The translations under genes were made by a program, and so were the position numbers. The notes beneath the pieces are model-generated. The model ran no database searches. It saw nothing but the letters and a program-made list of their open reading frames with translations, and was not told the origin of the DNA. Positions 32,135 to 43,538 of a stretch of DNA of 64,000 nucleotides are shown here, piece by piece; the stretch's first letter is position 1, and each line of letters opens with the position of its first letter. The DNA comes from Schistocerca nitens (taxonomy: Eukaryota; Arthropoda; Insecta; Orthoptera; Acrididae): positions 504,634,109 to 504,698,108 of the forward strand of contig NC_064614.1 of the NCBI RefSeq assembly GCF_023898315.1, written 5' to 3'.

Positions 32135-32741
32135 TATATTTGTCCACCGCATAGTGAAAGCAATCTTTCAACAAAATCTGCCACAGGCAAATATTTACCC
32201 TATATTCTCAAAAATAGGAACTTTCTTAAAAATAAGTTCCAGCTCATGATAACTTGACAATAAGAACGCGTCTGCAGTTAATGGCCTAGAGCAAATCAAT
32301 CACTAAAGTACAGGCCAGAGAGAGAAACATAAATCTGTAGTTGAAATGAAATGGGCTGAATAAGAAGGTTTGTGCTTTGTGGGAAACACTAGAATCCTTC
32401 ATTTGTTTCTGCAGGATCTTAGCTTAGATGTTTTACTTTGAAATGTGCGTCAAATATCTTAATTGTGGTTCCGTCTTACAGTAATGTCTGTAACGAGTTT
32501 TTCTTAAATATTGTGACGTATTCGTTTTTATACAATTCAGCTTGCTCGTAAAGTAAATTCGTTTGGCGTTGTTGGCTGGGAGACTTCAAAGAGATTATTC
32601 AGCCCCTTAATTGGAGAAGCTTCCCTTACGTGGAGTCAATGGCACCTTTCAATTTCGAGGTGAGAGTATTGTGGTTTCATTGCATCTGTCCAGTGCAGGT
32701 GAGTCTGATGATGCATATGAAGTGTGCTTGTCTTTTAAGAA
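32135..32741. other. Unassigned sequence
   Basis: AT-rich up to about 32560. 32563-32640 (TTTGGCGTTGTTGGCTGGGA...) resembles part of an interspersed repeat. No gene is seen. Confidence 0.35.
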
Positions 32742-33346
32742 CAATGAGGGGGCCCCCTGCGGGTTCAGGGGTAAGAATAGGCCCGCGGTATTCCTGCCTG
32801 TCGTAAGAGGCGACTAAAAGGAGTCTCAAACCTTTTGGCCTTCTGTGATGGTCCCCTCTTGGGTTTGACCTTTTTTCCAAATTTCCGTTGTTAGTGCGTG
32901 CCATTTGGGGAAGGACACCTTACGTGGTGTTTTTCTATTGGTCCATCATGCACCACCATCTTGCATGTTACCTCTTGTCGTGTGGCGGGATTTACGCCCA
33001 ACGTCTGCTGGGTTGCCTCCTTCTCGCCTTGTGCACAATTCCATTCTTAGCACCCACGACAACTGTGGACCATTTAGACACCTAAAATCCAGCACGGTAG
33101 CCAGTCCGTTGTGGTGGGGTCGTCATGTACCCTCTTGGTGGTAGCCCCCTGACCACGCAGGGATCGCACTACAGATGCCAGAGCTGTTTCCTCCCCATGC
33201 ATGCCAAGGAGTATGTGCCCATCTTGTCTGGGGCACGGGGACTCCAGGCAACGGGATATCGGCCAGGTACCCGTCGCTTTGGCTGGGTGGCGCCCTTGGG
33301 GAGAGCCCTCGTTCGGAGTAGGTGGCAACTGGGCGGATGTGGCGCA

Positions 33347-34913
33347 ATGAAGCGCAATAAATCACACCAAGCTGGTGGTCGCACGGCCACCAGCGTCTCT
33401 AAGCGAGGTAGAGTAGATTTTGATGCTGCGCAATATGACCCTCAGTCGTTCCCCTCGTTGGCTGCGCCATGGGAGGGCCGTAGATCTAGTGCCAAGCGGG
33501 AGCCTTACGTACCGCAATACCTTGTCTGCAGCAGGACTGATGGTGACTCCTTTCTTCTGATGAAGCCTCTGTTTTTTGTGGAACACCTGGAGGATAAGTT
33601 TGGGGAAGTGGCGGGGTTGTCTAAAATGAGGAATGGGTCCATCCTCCTCAAGACGTCCTCCCCAGCCCAGTCACGAGCGTTGCTCTTGTGTGATAAGCTG
33701 GGTGACGTCCCTGTAACCGTCACTCCCCACAGTAGCTTAAATATGGTCCAGGGGATTATTTACCATCGTGACCTATTGTTACAATCCGATGACGAGCTGA
33801 GAGCCGACTTAGAACGATGTGGAGTGCATTTTGTCCATTGTGTCCACCGAGGACCCAAGACTAACAGGGTGGCCACCGGTGCCTTTATCTTGGCCTTCGA
33901 GGGTGATGTCTTGCCCGAGAAGGTCAAGGTGATGGTTTACCGTTGCGACGTCAAACCATACGTCCCTCCCCCGATGCGGTGCTTCCAGTGCTGGGAGTTT
34001 GGGCATATGTCCTCCCGTTGCCCATCCAGCGCTACATGTCGAGATTGCGGACACCCCTCTCATCCCGATTCTCCATGTGCGCCTCCGCCTGTATGTGTCA
34101 ACTGTGGGGAGCACCACTCTCCATGCTCGCCGGATTGCCCCGTTCTTCATAAGGAGCGGAAGATCATGGAATTTAAGACCCTGGACCGGCTTACTTATCG
34201 AGAGGCAAAAGTGAAATATGAAAGGTTGTATCCTGCTTCCATTCGAACATCTTATGCTGCAGCCACGTTATCGTCGCCCACGCGAGCGACGGTTGTCGCC
34301 TCATCTGTGCCGCCTTCAGTGGGCCCTCGGGGCCGTGCATCTCTGTCTGCCCCCCCTTGTGCCTGGGGGCAAGCCTTCCTCTGTTGCCCCCTTAGCCGTT
34401 GGGGGCAAACCCTCTTCTGTCGCTCCCCCCACGCTTACTTCGGGAGTGACATCTCCTCCAAAACCGGGGGGCTCGATCCCTCCCCCTCCTCCTCCACCGG
34501 CGTTGCCTCTGCCGGTTCCTCTCCAGCGGAAGGGGTCCCTCGGGGCTCTCCCTTCCTCCGTTCCTTCTCCTACCCAGCCGGATGTCAGCCAGTGGCTGAA
34601 GGTTCCGCCACCTGCTGGTCGTAGGGCTTCTGCGTCGTCGTCAGCCTCTGATGCTCCTTCAGAGAAGCTCTCCCAGCCCTCTCACCCTAAGGGCCGACGC
34701 GAGAAGAAGGAACGGAATGTGTCCAAGAAGAAGGACGTTCCGGCGGTTTCAGTACCGCCTGCTGTACATAGTCCTGGCTCCGGGGATGAGGTGGAGATCC
34801 TCGCCTCTGCCGCGGATCTCGCCCTCACGGAACCCTTGGGGGCCTTTCCTATGGACGCAGCTGACTCTCCCCCAGTGGCGGCAGTTGACTCTGAGGCGCC
34901 GTCTGCCTCTTAG
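33347..34913 (+). pseudogene. LINE-I copy 1 ORF1 (gag-like), one frameshift
   Basis: An RNA-binding ORF1 protein. Met at 33347 (MKRNKSHQAGG) was chosen because the sequence upstream is 5' UTR-like. An RNA-binding-like fold precedes three zinc knuckles: CFQCWEFGHMSSRC, CRDCGHPSHPDSPC (both CX2CX4HX4C) and CVNCGEHHSPCSPDC (CX2CX3HX6C). After a run of seven C at 34350-34356 the reading moves to another frame, giving a Pro/Ser-rich tail (GGKPSSVAPLAVGGKPSS, a short tandem repeat; a seven-Pro run) that ends at 34913. ORF2 starts in the adjoining frame immediately after. Confidence 0.85.
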
Positions 34914-37900
34914 TCGCCTTCACGCCCTCCCAGTCCCTTCCTGCTTCCATTCTCCAGTGGAACTGCGGCGGTTATTTCCGCCACCTGCCTGAGCTCCGGA
35001 TGCTTCTGAGTGATTCCCCTGTTCTCTGCATTGCTCTGCAGGAAACTTGGTTTCCTGCAATGCGGACCCCCGCCCTTCACGGTTATCGGGGATACTATAA
35101 GAACCGTGTTGCCTGTCACCGAGCATCAGGTTGAGTTTGCCTCTTTGTTCACCACTCTGTCTGTAGCTCGCCAGTACCCCTTCAGACGCCTTTAGAGGCA
35201 GTCGCTGCCAGGGTCGAGCTCTCGCCGGCTATTACAGTTTGCTCTGTTTACGTTCCTCCGGATGGGGAGCTCCCCCGGCATGTCTTGGCTGCACTGCTGG
35301 CTCAACTCCCGCCACCTTTGCTGCTTCTGGGCGATTTCAATGCCCACAACCCTCTATGGGGTGGGACTGTCTCCGATGACCGCGGTCGGGCCGTGGAGCA
35401 TGTGTTGGCTCAGCTCGACCTTAGCCTCTTGAATACCGGTGCTCCCACGCATTTTAGTGTGGCCCATGGCTCTTTCTCGGCCATCGATCTCTATCTTTGC
35501 AGCCCCGGACTTGTCCCATCCCTCCAATGGAGAGTGCATCCTGACCTGTGTGGTAGTGACCATTTTCCCATCTATTTGTCACTGCCCCAGTGTCATTCTT
35601 CTGGGCGCCTGCCCCGCTGGGCTCTCCGCAGGGCTGACTGGCCGGCTTTTACTTCTGCTGCAACCATTGAGTCTCCCCCACAGGGTGACATTGACGGGGT
35701 GGTCCGTGTCATAAACACATCCATCATTTCGGCGGCCGAGGCTGCCATCCCTCGCTCTTCTGGACTCCCTCAGAGGAAGGCTGTACCTTGGTGGTCGCCG
35801 CAGATTGCTGAGGCTATTCGCGACTGTAGGCGGGCTCTCCAGCGTCATAGGTGGCACCCGTCTCTGGAGACCCTCATCGCCTTTAAGAGGCTCCGTGCCT
35901 TGGCCCGTCATCTCATTGCACAGCGTAAGCAGGAGTGCTGGGAGAGGTATGTCTCATCCTTGGGCTCCCATGTCTCCTCCTCGCTCGTGTGGTCCCGGAT
36001 CCGGCGGATTTATGGATACCAGACCCCTATGGGTGTACCTGGGCTCTCCTTGGACGGTGCTGTCTGCACGGACGCTGCCGCCATTGCTGAACAGCTTGCC
36101 GCGCACTTTGCTAAGAGCTCTGCGACTGCATCTTATCCCCCCGCCTTTCGCTCTCTAAAGGAGCGAGCTGAGCAGACGCCGTTATCCTTCCACACGCGTC
36201 GTTCTGAACAATACAATGCTCCTTTCAGCGAGAAGGAATTCCTCGCTGCCCTCGCCGATTGCCCTGATACAGCACCAGGACAGGACTGCATCCACGCGCA
36301 GATGCTGAAGCATCTCTCCAGGGACTGCCAGAGACACATTCTCGCGGTATTTAACCGCGTTTGGTGCGAAGGCGTGTTCCCGTCGCAATGGCGAGAGGGT
36401 GTTATTGTCCCCATCTTGAAGCCCGGAGCGGACCCACTGGCGGTGGACAGCTATCGTCCCATTACCCTCACCAACGTTTTGTGCAAATTGCTCGAACGTA
36501 TGGTGGGGCGGCGTTTGTGTTGGGTCCTTGAATCGCGCGGTCTCCTCGCTCCATCCCAGGGTGGCTTCCGTCGGGGCCGGTCTGCAGCGGACAATTTGGT
36601 GCGGCTGGAGTCTGCTATCCGTATGGCCTTTGCCCGACGTCAGCATCTCGTTGTTGTATTTTTTGATCTGCGGAAGGCGTATGACACCACATGGAGGCAT
36701 CACATTCTTGCCACGCTGCATGCGTGGGGTCTTCGTGGTCGGCTCCCGGCTTTTCTTCAAACCTTTCTATTGCACCGCTCTTTCCAGGTGCAAGTCGGGG
36801 CCGCCTCTAGTTCATCTTATACACAGGAAAATGTGGTCCCGCAGGGCTCGGTGTTGAGCGTGTCCTTATTTCTAGTGGCCATTAATGGTCTGGCTGCAGC
36901 CGTGGGGTCGTCGGTGTCTCCTTCTTTGTATGCCGACGACTTCTGCATCTCATTTAGCTCCACGACTACGGGAGTCGCCGAACGCAGGCTGCAGGTAGCC
37001 GTTCAGAAGGCAGCATCATGGGCTCTGACTCATGGTTTTCAGTTCTCTGCAGCCAAGACTCGAGTTATGCATTTCTGCAGGCGTCGGACGGTCCACCCTC
37101 ATCCTGACCTTTACCTCGACGGCCACCTGCTTGAAGTGGTGGACACTTGCCGCTTCTTGGGACTCGTGTTTGATGCTCAGCTCACATGGGTTCCTCATAT
37201 TACTCAGCTGAAGCAAAAATGCTGGCGGCACCTCAACGCCCTCCGCTGCCTTAGCCACACGTCTTGGGGTGCAGATCGCTGCACACTGCTGCGATTGTAC
37301 AGAGCCCTTGTGGAGTCTCGGCTTGATTATGGGAGCCTGGCCTATGGGTCTGCATCACCCTCAGTGTTGAAGTTGTTAGACCCCATACACCACTGTGGGG
37401 TCCGGCTTGCAACTGGCGGTTTTTGTACCAGCCCCGTGGATAGTCTACTGGTGGAGGCCGGGGTTCCCCCGCTGCGGATTCGCCGCCATCGACTGCTCGC
37501 CGACTATGCTGTCCACGTGCATTGCTCGCCAGGCCATCCCAATCGTCGCCTGCTTTTCCCTGCCATGGTCCTCCATCTGCCCGAACTGCGACCTAGATCT
37601 GGGCTTTCCGTCGCTGTCCACGTTCAGTCCCTGCTGTCGGAATTGGGTTCATTCCCTCTTCCGCCTCCCTTCCGGGTCCGTGCACCTACGCCTCCCTGGT
37701 GTTTGTCCCGGCCGTCCGTCCGTCCGTCTGGACTTGGCACAGGGACCCAAGGACTCGGTTCCGCCTGTGGCCCTCCGTCGCCGTTTTCTTGCGCTCCTCG
37801 CCTCATTTCCGGGCTGTGAGCCTGTCTACACCGATGGTTCCCTGGTTGATGGTCGCACTGCCTACGCTTTTGCTCACGCTGCCCATGTTGAACAGCGCTC

Positions 37901-38603
37901 CTTGCCAGCTGGCTGTAGTGTTTTTACTGCAGAGCTGGTGGCCATCTTGCGCGCTCTTGAGCATATGCGTTCCTGCTCAGGTACGTCCATAGTCATCTGC
38001 AGTGACTCCCTGAGCAGCCTCCAGGCCATCGACCGCTGCTATCCCTCTTCTCCTCTGGTGTCCTCTATTCGGGAGTCTGTTTCCACCATTACCCGCTCTG
38101 GTCGTTCGGTGGTTTTTGTTTGGACGCCAGGTCACGTTGGCATCCCGGGCAACGAACGTGTTGACAGGCTGGCCAAAGGGGCGATAGACGCCCCCGCTTT
38201 GGAGATCGGCCTTACGGCCTTACGTAAGGTGCTTGGGATGTGGGCTGCTGAGTGGCGTGGCATGACAGCCCTGAATAAACTGCGGGCTGTCAAGGAGACG
38301 ACCGATGTGTGGCGCTCCTCCCTGCGGGCTTCTCGCAGGGACTCGGTGGTCCTGTGTCGGCTGTGCATCGGCCATACATACCTGACGCACGGCCATCTGT
38401 TGCGTCAGGAGGATCCCCCCCTGTGTCGGTGTGGGTCCCGGCTGACGGTCGGCCACATTTTGCTGGAGTGTCCTCGACTGCGCACACTCCAGCAATCTTT
38501 TAATCTCCCGGGCACTTTGGCTTTGGTTTTATCCGACGATGCCTCCATGGCTGACAATGTTTTACATTTTATCCGTGGTAGTCCTTTTTATGGTTCGATT
38601 TAG
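34913..38603 (+). pseudogene. LINE-I copy 1 ORF2: endonuclease, RT, RNase H
   Basis: About 1230 codons. Endonuclease: LQWNCGG, QETWF (Glu at about residue 44), LLGDFNAHNPLWGG and GSDHFP. RT: NVLCKLLERM, FFDLRKAYDTTW, VPQGSVLSV and the catalytic YADD at about 36929-36940. RNase H: YTDGS, TAELVAILRAL, CSDSLSSLQ and TPGHVGIPGNERVD, i.e. the D-E-D-H-D set. A C-terminal knuckle reads CRCGSRLTVGHILLEC. Lesions are one in-frame TGA (35132-35134) and one frameshift near 37715 in a GTCC repeat. No ATG lies near the start, so translation may depend on coupling to ORF1. Confidence 0.88.
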
Positions 38604-38889
38604 GGAGGTCCTGAACCTTTCCCTTTCTGTGTCTTTTGTCCTTGTGTCTGTTGCTGTTCTGGTGTGCCGTCAGATGGTTGACTCTTTCCCTTTTTTGTTC
38701 TCGTGGTCAGTCAACCAGTCTCCGGCCAACTTCCTTTCTTCTGTTTCTTTCTGTCTGGTGTTCCTCTGTCCTGTTCTTGTCTGTAGTGTTTGTTGCTGCA
38801 TTTGTGTTCTTTTAGCGCCTGGGGGGACGTCTCCTCCCCCTTTGGTTTTTACCTGCTCCGTAGATTTTCGGCTCGCCTGATTTTGGAAT
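38604..38889 (+). other. LINE-I copy 1 3' UTR
   Basis: A T-rich 3' UTR (many CTTTCTGTC-type words) between the ORF2 stop and the terminal hairpin. It has no coding content. Confidence 0.7.
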
Positions 38890-38922
38890 GGGGGACTGAT
38901 GACCTTCGCTGTTTAGTCCCCC
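38890..38922 (+). promoter_or_regulatory. 3'-terminal stem-loop of LINE-I copy 1
   Basis: An 8-bp perfect stem GGGGGACT/AGTCCCCC closes a 17-nt loop that begins GATGACC and ends TGTTT. It lies 25 bases from the element's 3' end, where LINE RT recognises its template. The same structure ends LINE-I copy 2 and SINE families A, B and C. Its function is inferred by analogy with 3'-end recognition in other LINE/SINE pairs. Confidence 0.7.
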
Positions 38923-38977
38923 TTAAACATCCCAACAACCAACCAACCAATGAGGGGTATTAGGGGTGGGAGTGAAG

Positions 38978-38981
<4 letters not shown>

Positions 38982-39053
<72 letters not shown>
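38982..39053. repeat. (GA)n microsatellite
   Basis: A GA tract with one GCCA interruption at 39008-39011 starts some 25 bases after the right target duplication of LINE-I copy 1. Confidence 0.95.
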
Positions 39054-39204
39054 GCGGGGGGATGGAGGTCGTGAAAGATGTTGCACAGAGCAGTCAATAT
39101 CACACATCACTGTGACAAAGACGTGCAGAACCAACGAATAAATTCAAAAAATGTTTGTGCAAGTGAGATAGAGATGGGTAAGACTCGCCTTGTTCTACTA
39201 CAGT

Positions 39205-39507
39205 ATAGGAAGTTTCTAAGTCAGCAAAGAGAGTTCAGTCACAGATTTAATTAAGTAAGACCTCATGAAAAACCAAACATGAACAAAATTAACGTAAGAG
39301 GAGCAATGCGAGAGGAGTTCAGTTAATTTCAAGTAACATTTTAGTGACTGATCTGAGGAAAAGTGCTGTAATTTTTAATGTTATGTTACGTCAGTAGTCA
39401 AATCAAAATCATCCATGCAGTCGTTTGGTGAGCATACAACTACATCTAATGGGGAGCACGCTTTCCCATTTGCTTCATAGTGGTTTCGATGCAGATATGT
39501 AGATGTA
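39205..39507 (+). mobile_element. CR1-like LINE remnant, internally deleted
   Basis: The linker part of CR1-like ORF2 (RKFLSQQREFSHRFN, NVRGAMREEFS, TDLRKSA) is followed within about 150 bases by the family's 3' terminus and tail (GCAGATATGTAGATGTAGG, 39490-39508). The whole RT region is missing, so this is a deletion derivative rather than a simple 5' truncation. Confidence 0.6.
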
Positions 39508-40487
39508 GGTATACCCTGTACACTAATCCTTAGCCGTGACGCTATACTTTTTCTTTCCTACAGTAGATCTCCAGCAGCTGAGGTAGGAGAACAGTGCTGG
39601 TTTGGAGCGCGAGGCGCGTAGTGGCGTTGGGGGCAGGGAATCCGTGATGCTGTATACGTACATAGCTGCTTATAGTGGAAACCTGTCCTCAGCGTCTCTT
39701 GGAGTGAGGACATGTGACATTGTTAATGGTGATTCGTCCGCCAGATTGGAACACTAAGCTGTTCTATTCGTGTTGAGTAGACATGTGGCGATACATCCGA
39801 TTTGCAAGCCCGCCGCCTCCCACTAGTAGAATTAGTTAGGAAAGGCTTACACGTGAGCGACACGTGTGATAACCTTATGGTAGTTACTAGTTACCGTCAC
39901 GCAGCAGGCTGCTGTGACAACGGTGCTTGTTCTTAAAGAGAAAAAACAGGTCCAGGGCTCTCGAACAATAGAACAGAAGAAGCAGTTGCCTTGTAAATAT
40001 AGAACACAACGTAGATTCTTTTTAAAAGGCCAACTTAAACCAGCATGACGTGAAAATTAATTTCGATAATTAGACTAATGCCGTTATTTGGTTAACATAT
40101 TCAACGTGGAAAAAGCGTTACTAACTTGACACACTTATAAAATCCAACATTCAATGAGTCATATGGAGCTCCACATTATATAAATATGACAAGACGACGT
40201 GCTCTCTACATAAAGGTAAGCTGAAGCAATCTTTGCAAAGCATTTTTATGATCGTGATACGATAATGCATGTATTTTCTTTTGGAACCATAAATCATATT
40301 CAAACAGATATCATTTCCCTGTCAGTTTCACAATAAGGTTATCGAAATTTTCATAACGTTTCATTTCAGTCAATTAAGAAAGAGCCATACAGAATTTACT
40401 GAAAAATTCGTAAAATAATACTTAATGATTGATTTGAACTAGGCCACTAAGTGAAGACGCGTGAAACGTCTGCTACTAAAGCTGTTT
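39508..40487. other. Unassigned sequence
   Basis: No recognisable gene. 39590-39660 is G-rich, and the remainder is AT-rich. Confidence 0.45.
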
Positions 40488-40499
40488 ACACGCTTCTTA

Positions 40500-40696
40500 A
40501 TGGTTCAAATGGCTCTGAGCACTATGGGACTCAACTGCTGAGGTCATAAGTCCCCTAGAACTTAGAACTACTTAAACCTAACTAACCTAAGGACAACACA
40601 CACATCCATGCCCGAGGCGGGATTCGAACCTGCGACCGTAGCGGTCGCGCGGTTCCAGACTGTAGCGCCAGAACCGCTCGGCCACCAGCGGCCGGC
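40500..40696 (-). mobile_element. SINE-A, full length, with TSD
   Basis: Complete minus-strand copy with intact B-box (GGTTCGAATCCCGCC) and hairpin. It is flanked by a perfect 12-bp duplication ACACGCTTCTTA (40488-40499 and 40697-40708). Confidence 0.96.
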
Positions 40697-40979
40697 ACAC
40701 GCTTCTTACTAAAAATCATTACAACGAGGCAACTCAACAACTTAAACACTCGTTTCTGTCGTAGGACACATTCCCGAAAATGCTGGCACCTGCTATCTCT
40801 CTTGCATAAATAAATTTAGTTTCCCCGAATTCTCTTAGGAATTCGCAGGTGGTTGACATAGCCCTGCCTTTCCCAAACGTCGACCTCCGTGATGCTACTC
40901 GTCCAGCACTTTTTGATGTTTCTATTTTCCCCAAGGACTCCGTTGAGCCAAGCAGCGATTCGTGCCAAATCTAAAGAAA

Positions 40980-41110
40980 ACTTCCTCGCCAGCGGACAAT
41001 GATTTGAATCAATGGGGAAAGTTGAAAATTTGTGCCGGTCCGTGATTCTAACCTGGGCCTCTTGTTTACTAGGTGGATGCGATGACCACTGCGCCATCTG
41101 GACACCGTGG
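40980..41110 (-). repeat. tRNA-derived SINE-like repeat
   Basis: The minus strand has an A-box-like TGGCGCAGTGGTCATCGC and a B-box-like GGTTAGAATCACGG at tRNA-like spacing. Sequence on both sides (to about 41310) resembles a repeat I recall from Orthoptera. The boundaries are uncertain. Confidence 0.45.
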
Positions 41111-41850
41111 TCATCGCAACTGCGTGGATTGCACTAGCAAGCCTCCGTCAGATCCGAATTCTCAACTTTATACACATACTACTAATGTAGTGCCCCTTGC
41201 CCATTATCCTCATTACTTGTGGCATTTCGGCGATTCCAGTAAGAGTTCGAGCGTAGTGTGTATCCGCACAGAAGAGAACTTTGGCCGTTCTCGCTATGTA
41301 TATATTTCTCCCAGCCGAAACCGCTAAGGATAGAAACTTGAAGTTTGGAGAGGGTGTGGGTCTTATAATGTAGACATCCTTTAAGAAGGAGTTGTCCGAA
41401 ATTCTACTCCCAAGGGGATGAAATAGGGGCTGAAAGCCTTTTCGAAAGTTTGCGGCCGTTAAGGAAATTTAGAAGCTAGAACTACAAAAACTGGTATTTT
41501 GTCTCTCAGGCAGAATATAAAAAGTACGTTATTCAGCATTTTTGGAAATTCAGCCACTAATGGGGTAAAATAGTGAGTAAAAGTTGTTTTGAAAGAAATA
41601 ATTACTAAAGAAATATTAAAGGATTTTTAAGGCTACATCTATGACAACTGGTATTTGACTTTTCGATTAGAAATTAAAGAACACGTGTTTCAGTGCTTCT
41701 GGAAACTCCAGCTACCAGAACCGCTTTTTGGTCAGGTGTATATTCGGGAAAAGACCATGCTTGTATGGCCTTGACTGGCTGAAAACTTAGGTTTTGCAAT
41801 TTCTGAACAACATGAAAATTCGATTAAATAAACAACAAAAAAAGCTGTGC
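41111..41850. other. Probable non-autonomous Helitron body, uncertain
   Basis: 41340-41850 is non-coding DNA leading to a Helitron-like 3' end at 41860-41894. The words GGGGATGAAATAGGGG and GGGGTAAAATAGTGAG suggest internal repetition. The 5' end could not be fixed. Confidence 0.35.
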
Positions 41851-41859
41851 AGTCCACAC

Positions 41860-41895
41860 AGCCCACGCGAACGAAGCAGCGGGTGCTAAGCTAGT
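41860..41895 (+). mobile_element. Helitron-like 3' terminus
   Basis: A short GC-rich hairpin (CCCACGCG...GCAGCGGGT) lies just before the terminal CTAG at 41891-41894, followed by T. Helitrons end in CTRG preceded by a small hairpin and insert between A and T. The match is to the end only, and no Rep/helicase gene is present. Confidence 0.45.
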
Positions 41896-42309
41896 CTTTC
41901 AAATGTAAATAATTATGGACTCCATTAAATAATACAATCATTATTTACATCACATATCTGATAACAACTTCACTGTCAGATAGATGTTTTATAGTGGTAA
42001 GCACTGCATACAACCGTCGGATCGAAACACAGCAACTTTGATGTTTTATTCTGCCTTTAATGTTTTATTAGAGTGGGTTGTTTCACTCTTTATCTTTTAC
42101 TATTTAACTTTGTACATTACATGTTTCATATGATATTTGTTAATATTTTTAGTTATCTTTCATATTATGACGCTTTCCAAGAAATAAAAAAGACCTTTAT
42201 ATAGTGGCCACTCCTATCACTTCTGGCCGCAGGTTGCGTCTAGTTAATACATAGCATTGGCCTTAAGTTTTAGTATATAACGGAGAGCGATATTTAAGCA
42301 AAAACTATA
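41896..42309. other. Unassigned AT-rich sequence
   Basis: No gene or recognisable element. Confidence 0.45.
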
Positions 42310-42560
42310 AATTCAAGGTGACTATTGGAGAGACGATGACAGAATACTGCAAACAAAAGCTGCCGCTGAGAATATGGGAAAACGGAGGTTGACCACCGCG
42401 ACCATTTCGGAATTTTTCAATCCACTCGTAGACACTCCGCTGTGGCAAAACACTGTTCCCACACTTTGCCGAAAGTCTTCTATGAATTTTGGCCCTGATA
42501 CGCCTTTCGACCACAGAAACGGATCACTGAACGCAGCCACGATTAACAGCACGGCAGCGA
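42310..42560 (-). pseudogene. mariner-type HTH fragment
   Basis: Across two minus frames this reads SDPFLWSKGVSGPKFIEDFRQS / IHRRLSAKCGNSVLPQRSVYEWIEKFRNGR, the N-terminal Mos1-type HTH of a mariner-like transposase. A frameshift separates the halves. The catalytic domain is absent. Confidence 0.7.
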
Positions 42561-42755
42561 TAATGAAACTAACCTAGCAGCTTGAAAATTGTAAAGATAT
42601 AACAACAAATAAACAAAGCATACGTCATCAACGTAAAACGACAGTACTACCAAAATAAACAAAAGTGTAACTAAATTGCTGATAATAATTGACTTACCCT
42701 CGTATACGCCTGTACTGCAAATCGCTCGAGCTTCCGCTACGAATTACAAAACTTT
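42561..42755. other. Unassigned short interval
   Basis: Nothing recognisable. Confidence 0.35.
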
Positions 42756-43299
42756 ATGACCCCTGGCCACCGCGATACTGAATGTCACCTGCTGGCGTGG
42801 CGGGTAGGTCTCGCGAGAGACAAAGTGCAGAAGAGGAGAATAAACAAATGGTTAAACATTCTAGCGATGATAGGGGCAGCAAATAGGAAAATCGACTTAC
42901 ATAAGCGACTCTGGCAAAAGGCAGATTGTTGTGGAACTGTTTTAGCCTGGCGCTTGAGATGGAGCATCTCGGAAACGGCAAATCTGGTCGGCTGTTCGCG
43001 TGCGACTGTCGTAATCGTCTATGGGAAGTGGCTGAAGGACGGTGAAATCACGAGTAGGCGAGAGGGTGCTGGATGTCCACGACTCATCGCACAACGTGGA
43101 GGTCAGACTCTTGACCTCTTTGTAAAGCAGGGTAGGAGTCGATCTGTGGCAGATCTGACTACAGATTACAATGCTGGTGCAGGCGCACGGGTTTCGCAGC
43201 ACACCGTCCAGAGCACACTACTGAACACGGGACTCCACAGTAGATGACTCCTACCAGTTCCACGTTGACTCAACGACATCATCAATTACAATTGCAGCT

Positions 43300-43494
43300 C
43301 GGGAGGACGACGGTTCAATCCCGCGTCCGGCCATCCTCATTTAGGTTTTCCGTCATTTCCCTAAATCGCTCCAGGCAAATGCCGGGATGGTTCCTCTGAA
43401 AGGGCACGGCCGACTTCCTTCCCCGTCCTTCCCTAATCCGATGAGACCGATGACCTCGATGTTTGGTCTCTTCCTCCAAACAACCAACCACCCA
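43300..43494 (+). mobile_element. SINE-C, 5'-truncated, with TSD
   Basis: It starts just upstream of the B-box (GGTTCAATCCCGCGTCCGG) and ends with the GAGACC/GGTCTC hairpin (43443-43470) and the tail CAAACAACCAACCACCCA, very like the end of LINE-I copy 1. It is flanked by a perfect 12-bp duplication ACAATTGCAGCT (43288-43299 and 43495-43506). Confidence 0.95.
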
Positions 43495-43538
43495 ACAATT
43501 GCAGCTGGCACGGTGTCACGGACATACGACCGTACATC

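Larger units (their letters stand above)
32752..38947 (+). mobile_element. LINE-I copy 1, full length (6.2 kb) with TSD
   Basis: The element is bracketed by a perfect 10-bp duplication CAATGAGGGG (32742-32751 and 38948-38957). It has a 5' UTR of about 600 bases (with CCTGCCTGTCGTAAGAGGCG at about 32795), ORF1 with zinc knuckles, ORF2 with EN, RT and RNase H, and a 3' UTR ending in a hairpin and CAACAACCAACCAAC. The presence of RNase H together with a gag-like ORF1 places it in the I group of LINEs. It has few lesions, so it is a recent insertion. Confidence 0.93.

Noticed and set aside
34350..34356. Programmed frameshift in LINE-I ORF1
   Set aside because: A C-run alone is not evidence of recoding. 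A simple indel is the more economical explanation without consensus data.
38950..39141. Arg-Glu repeat ORF and antisense Ser-Leu ORF
   Set aside because: Translations of the (GA)n microsatellite.
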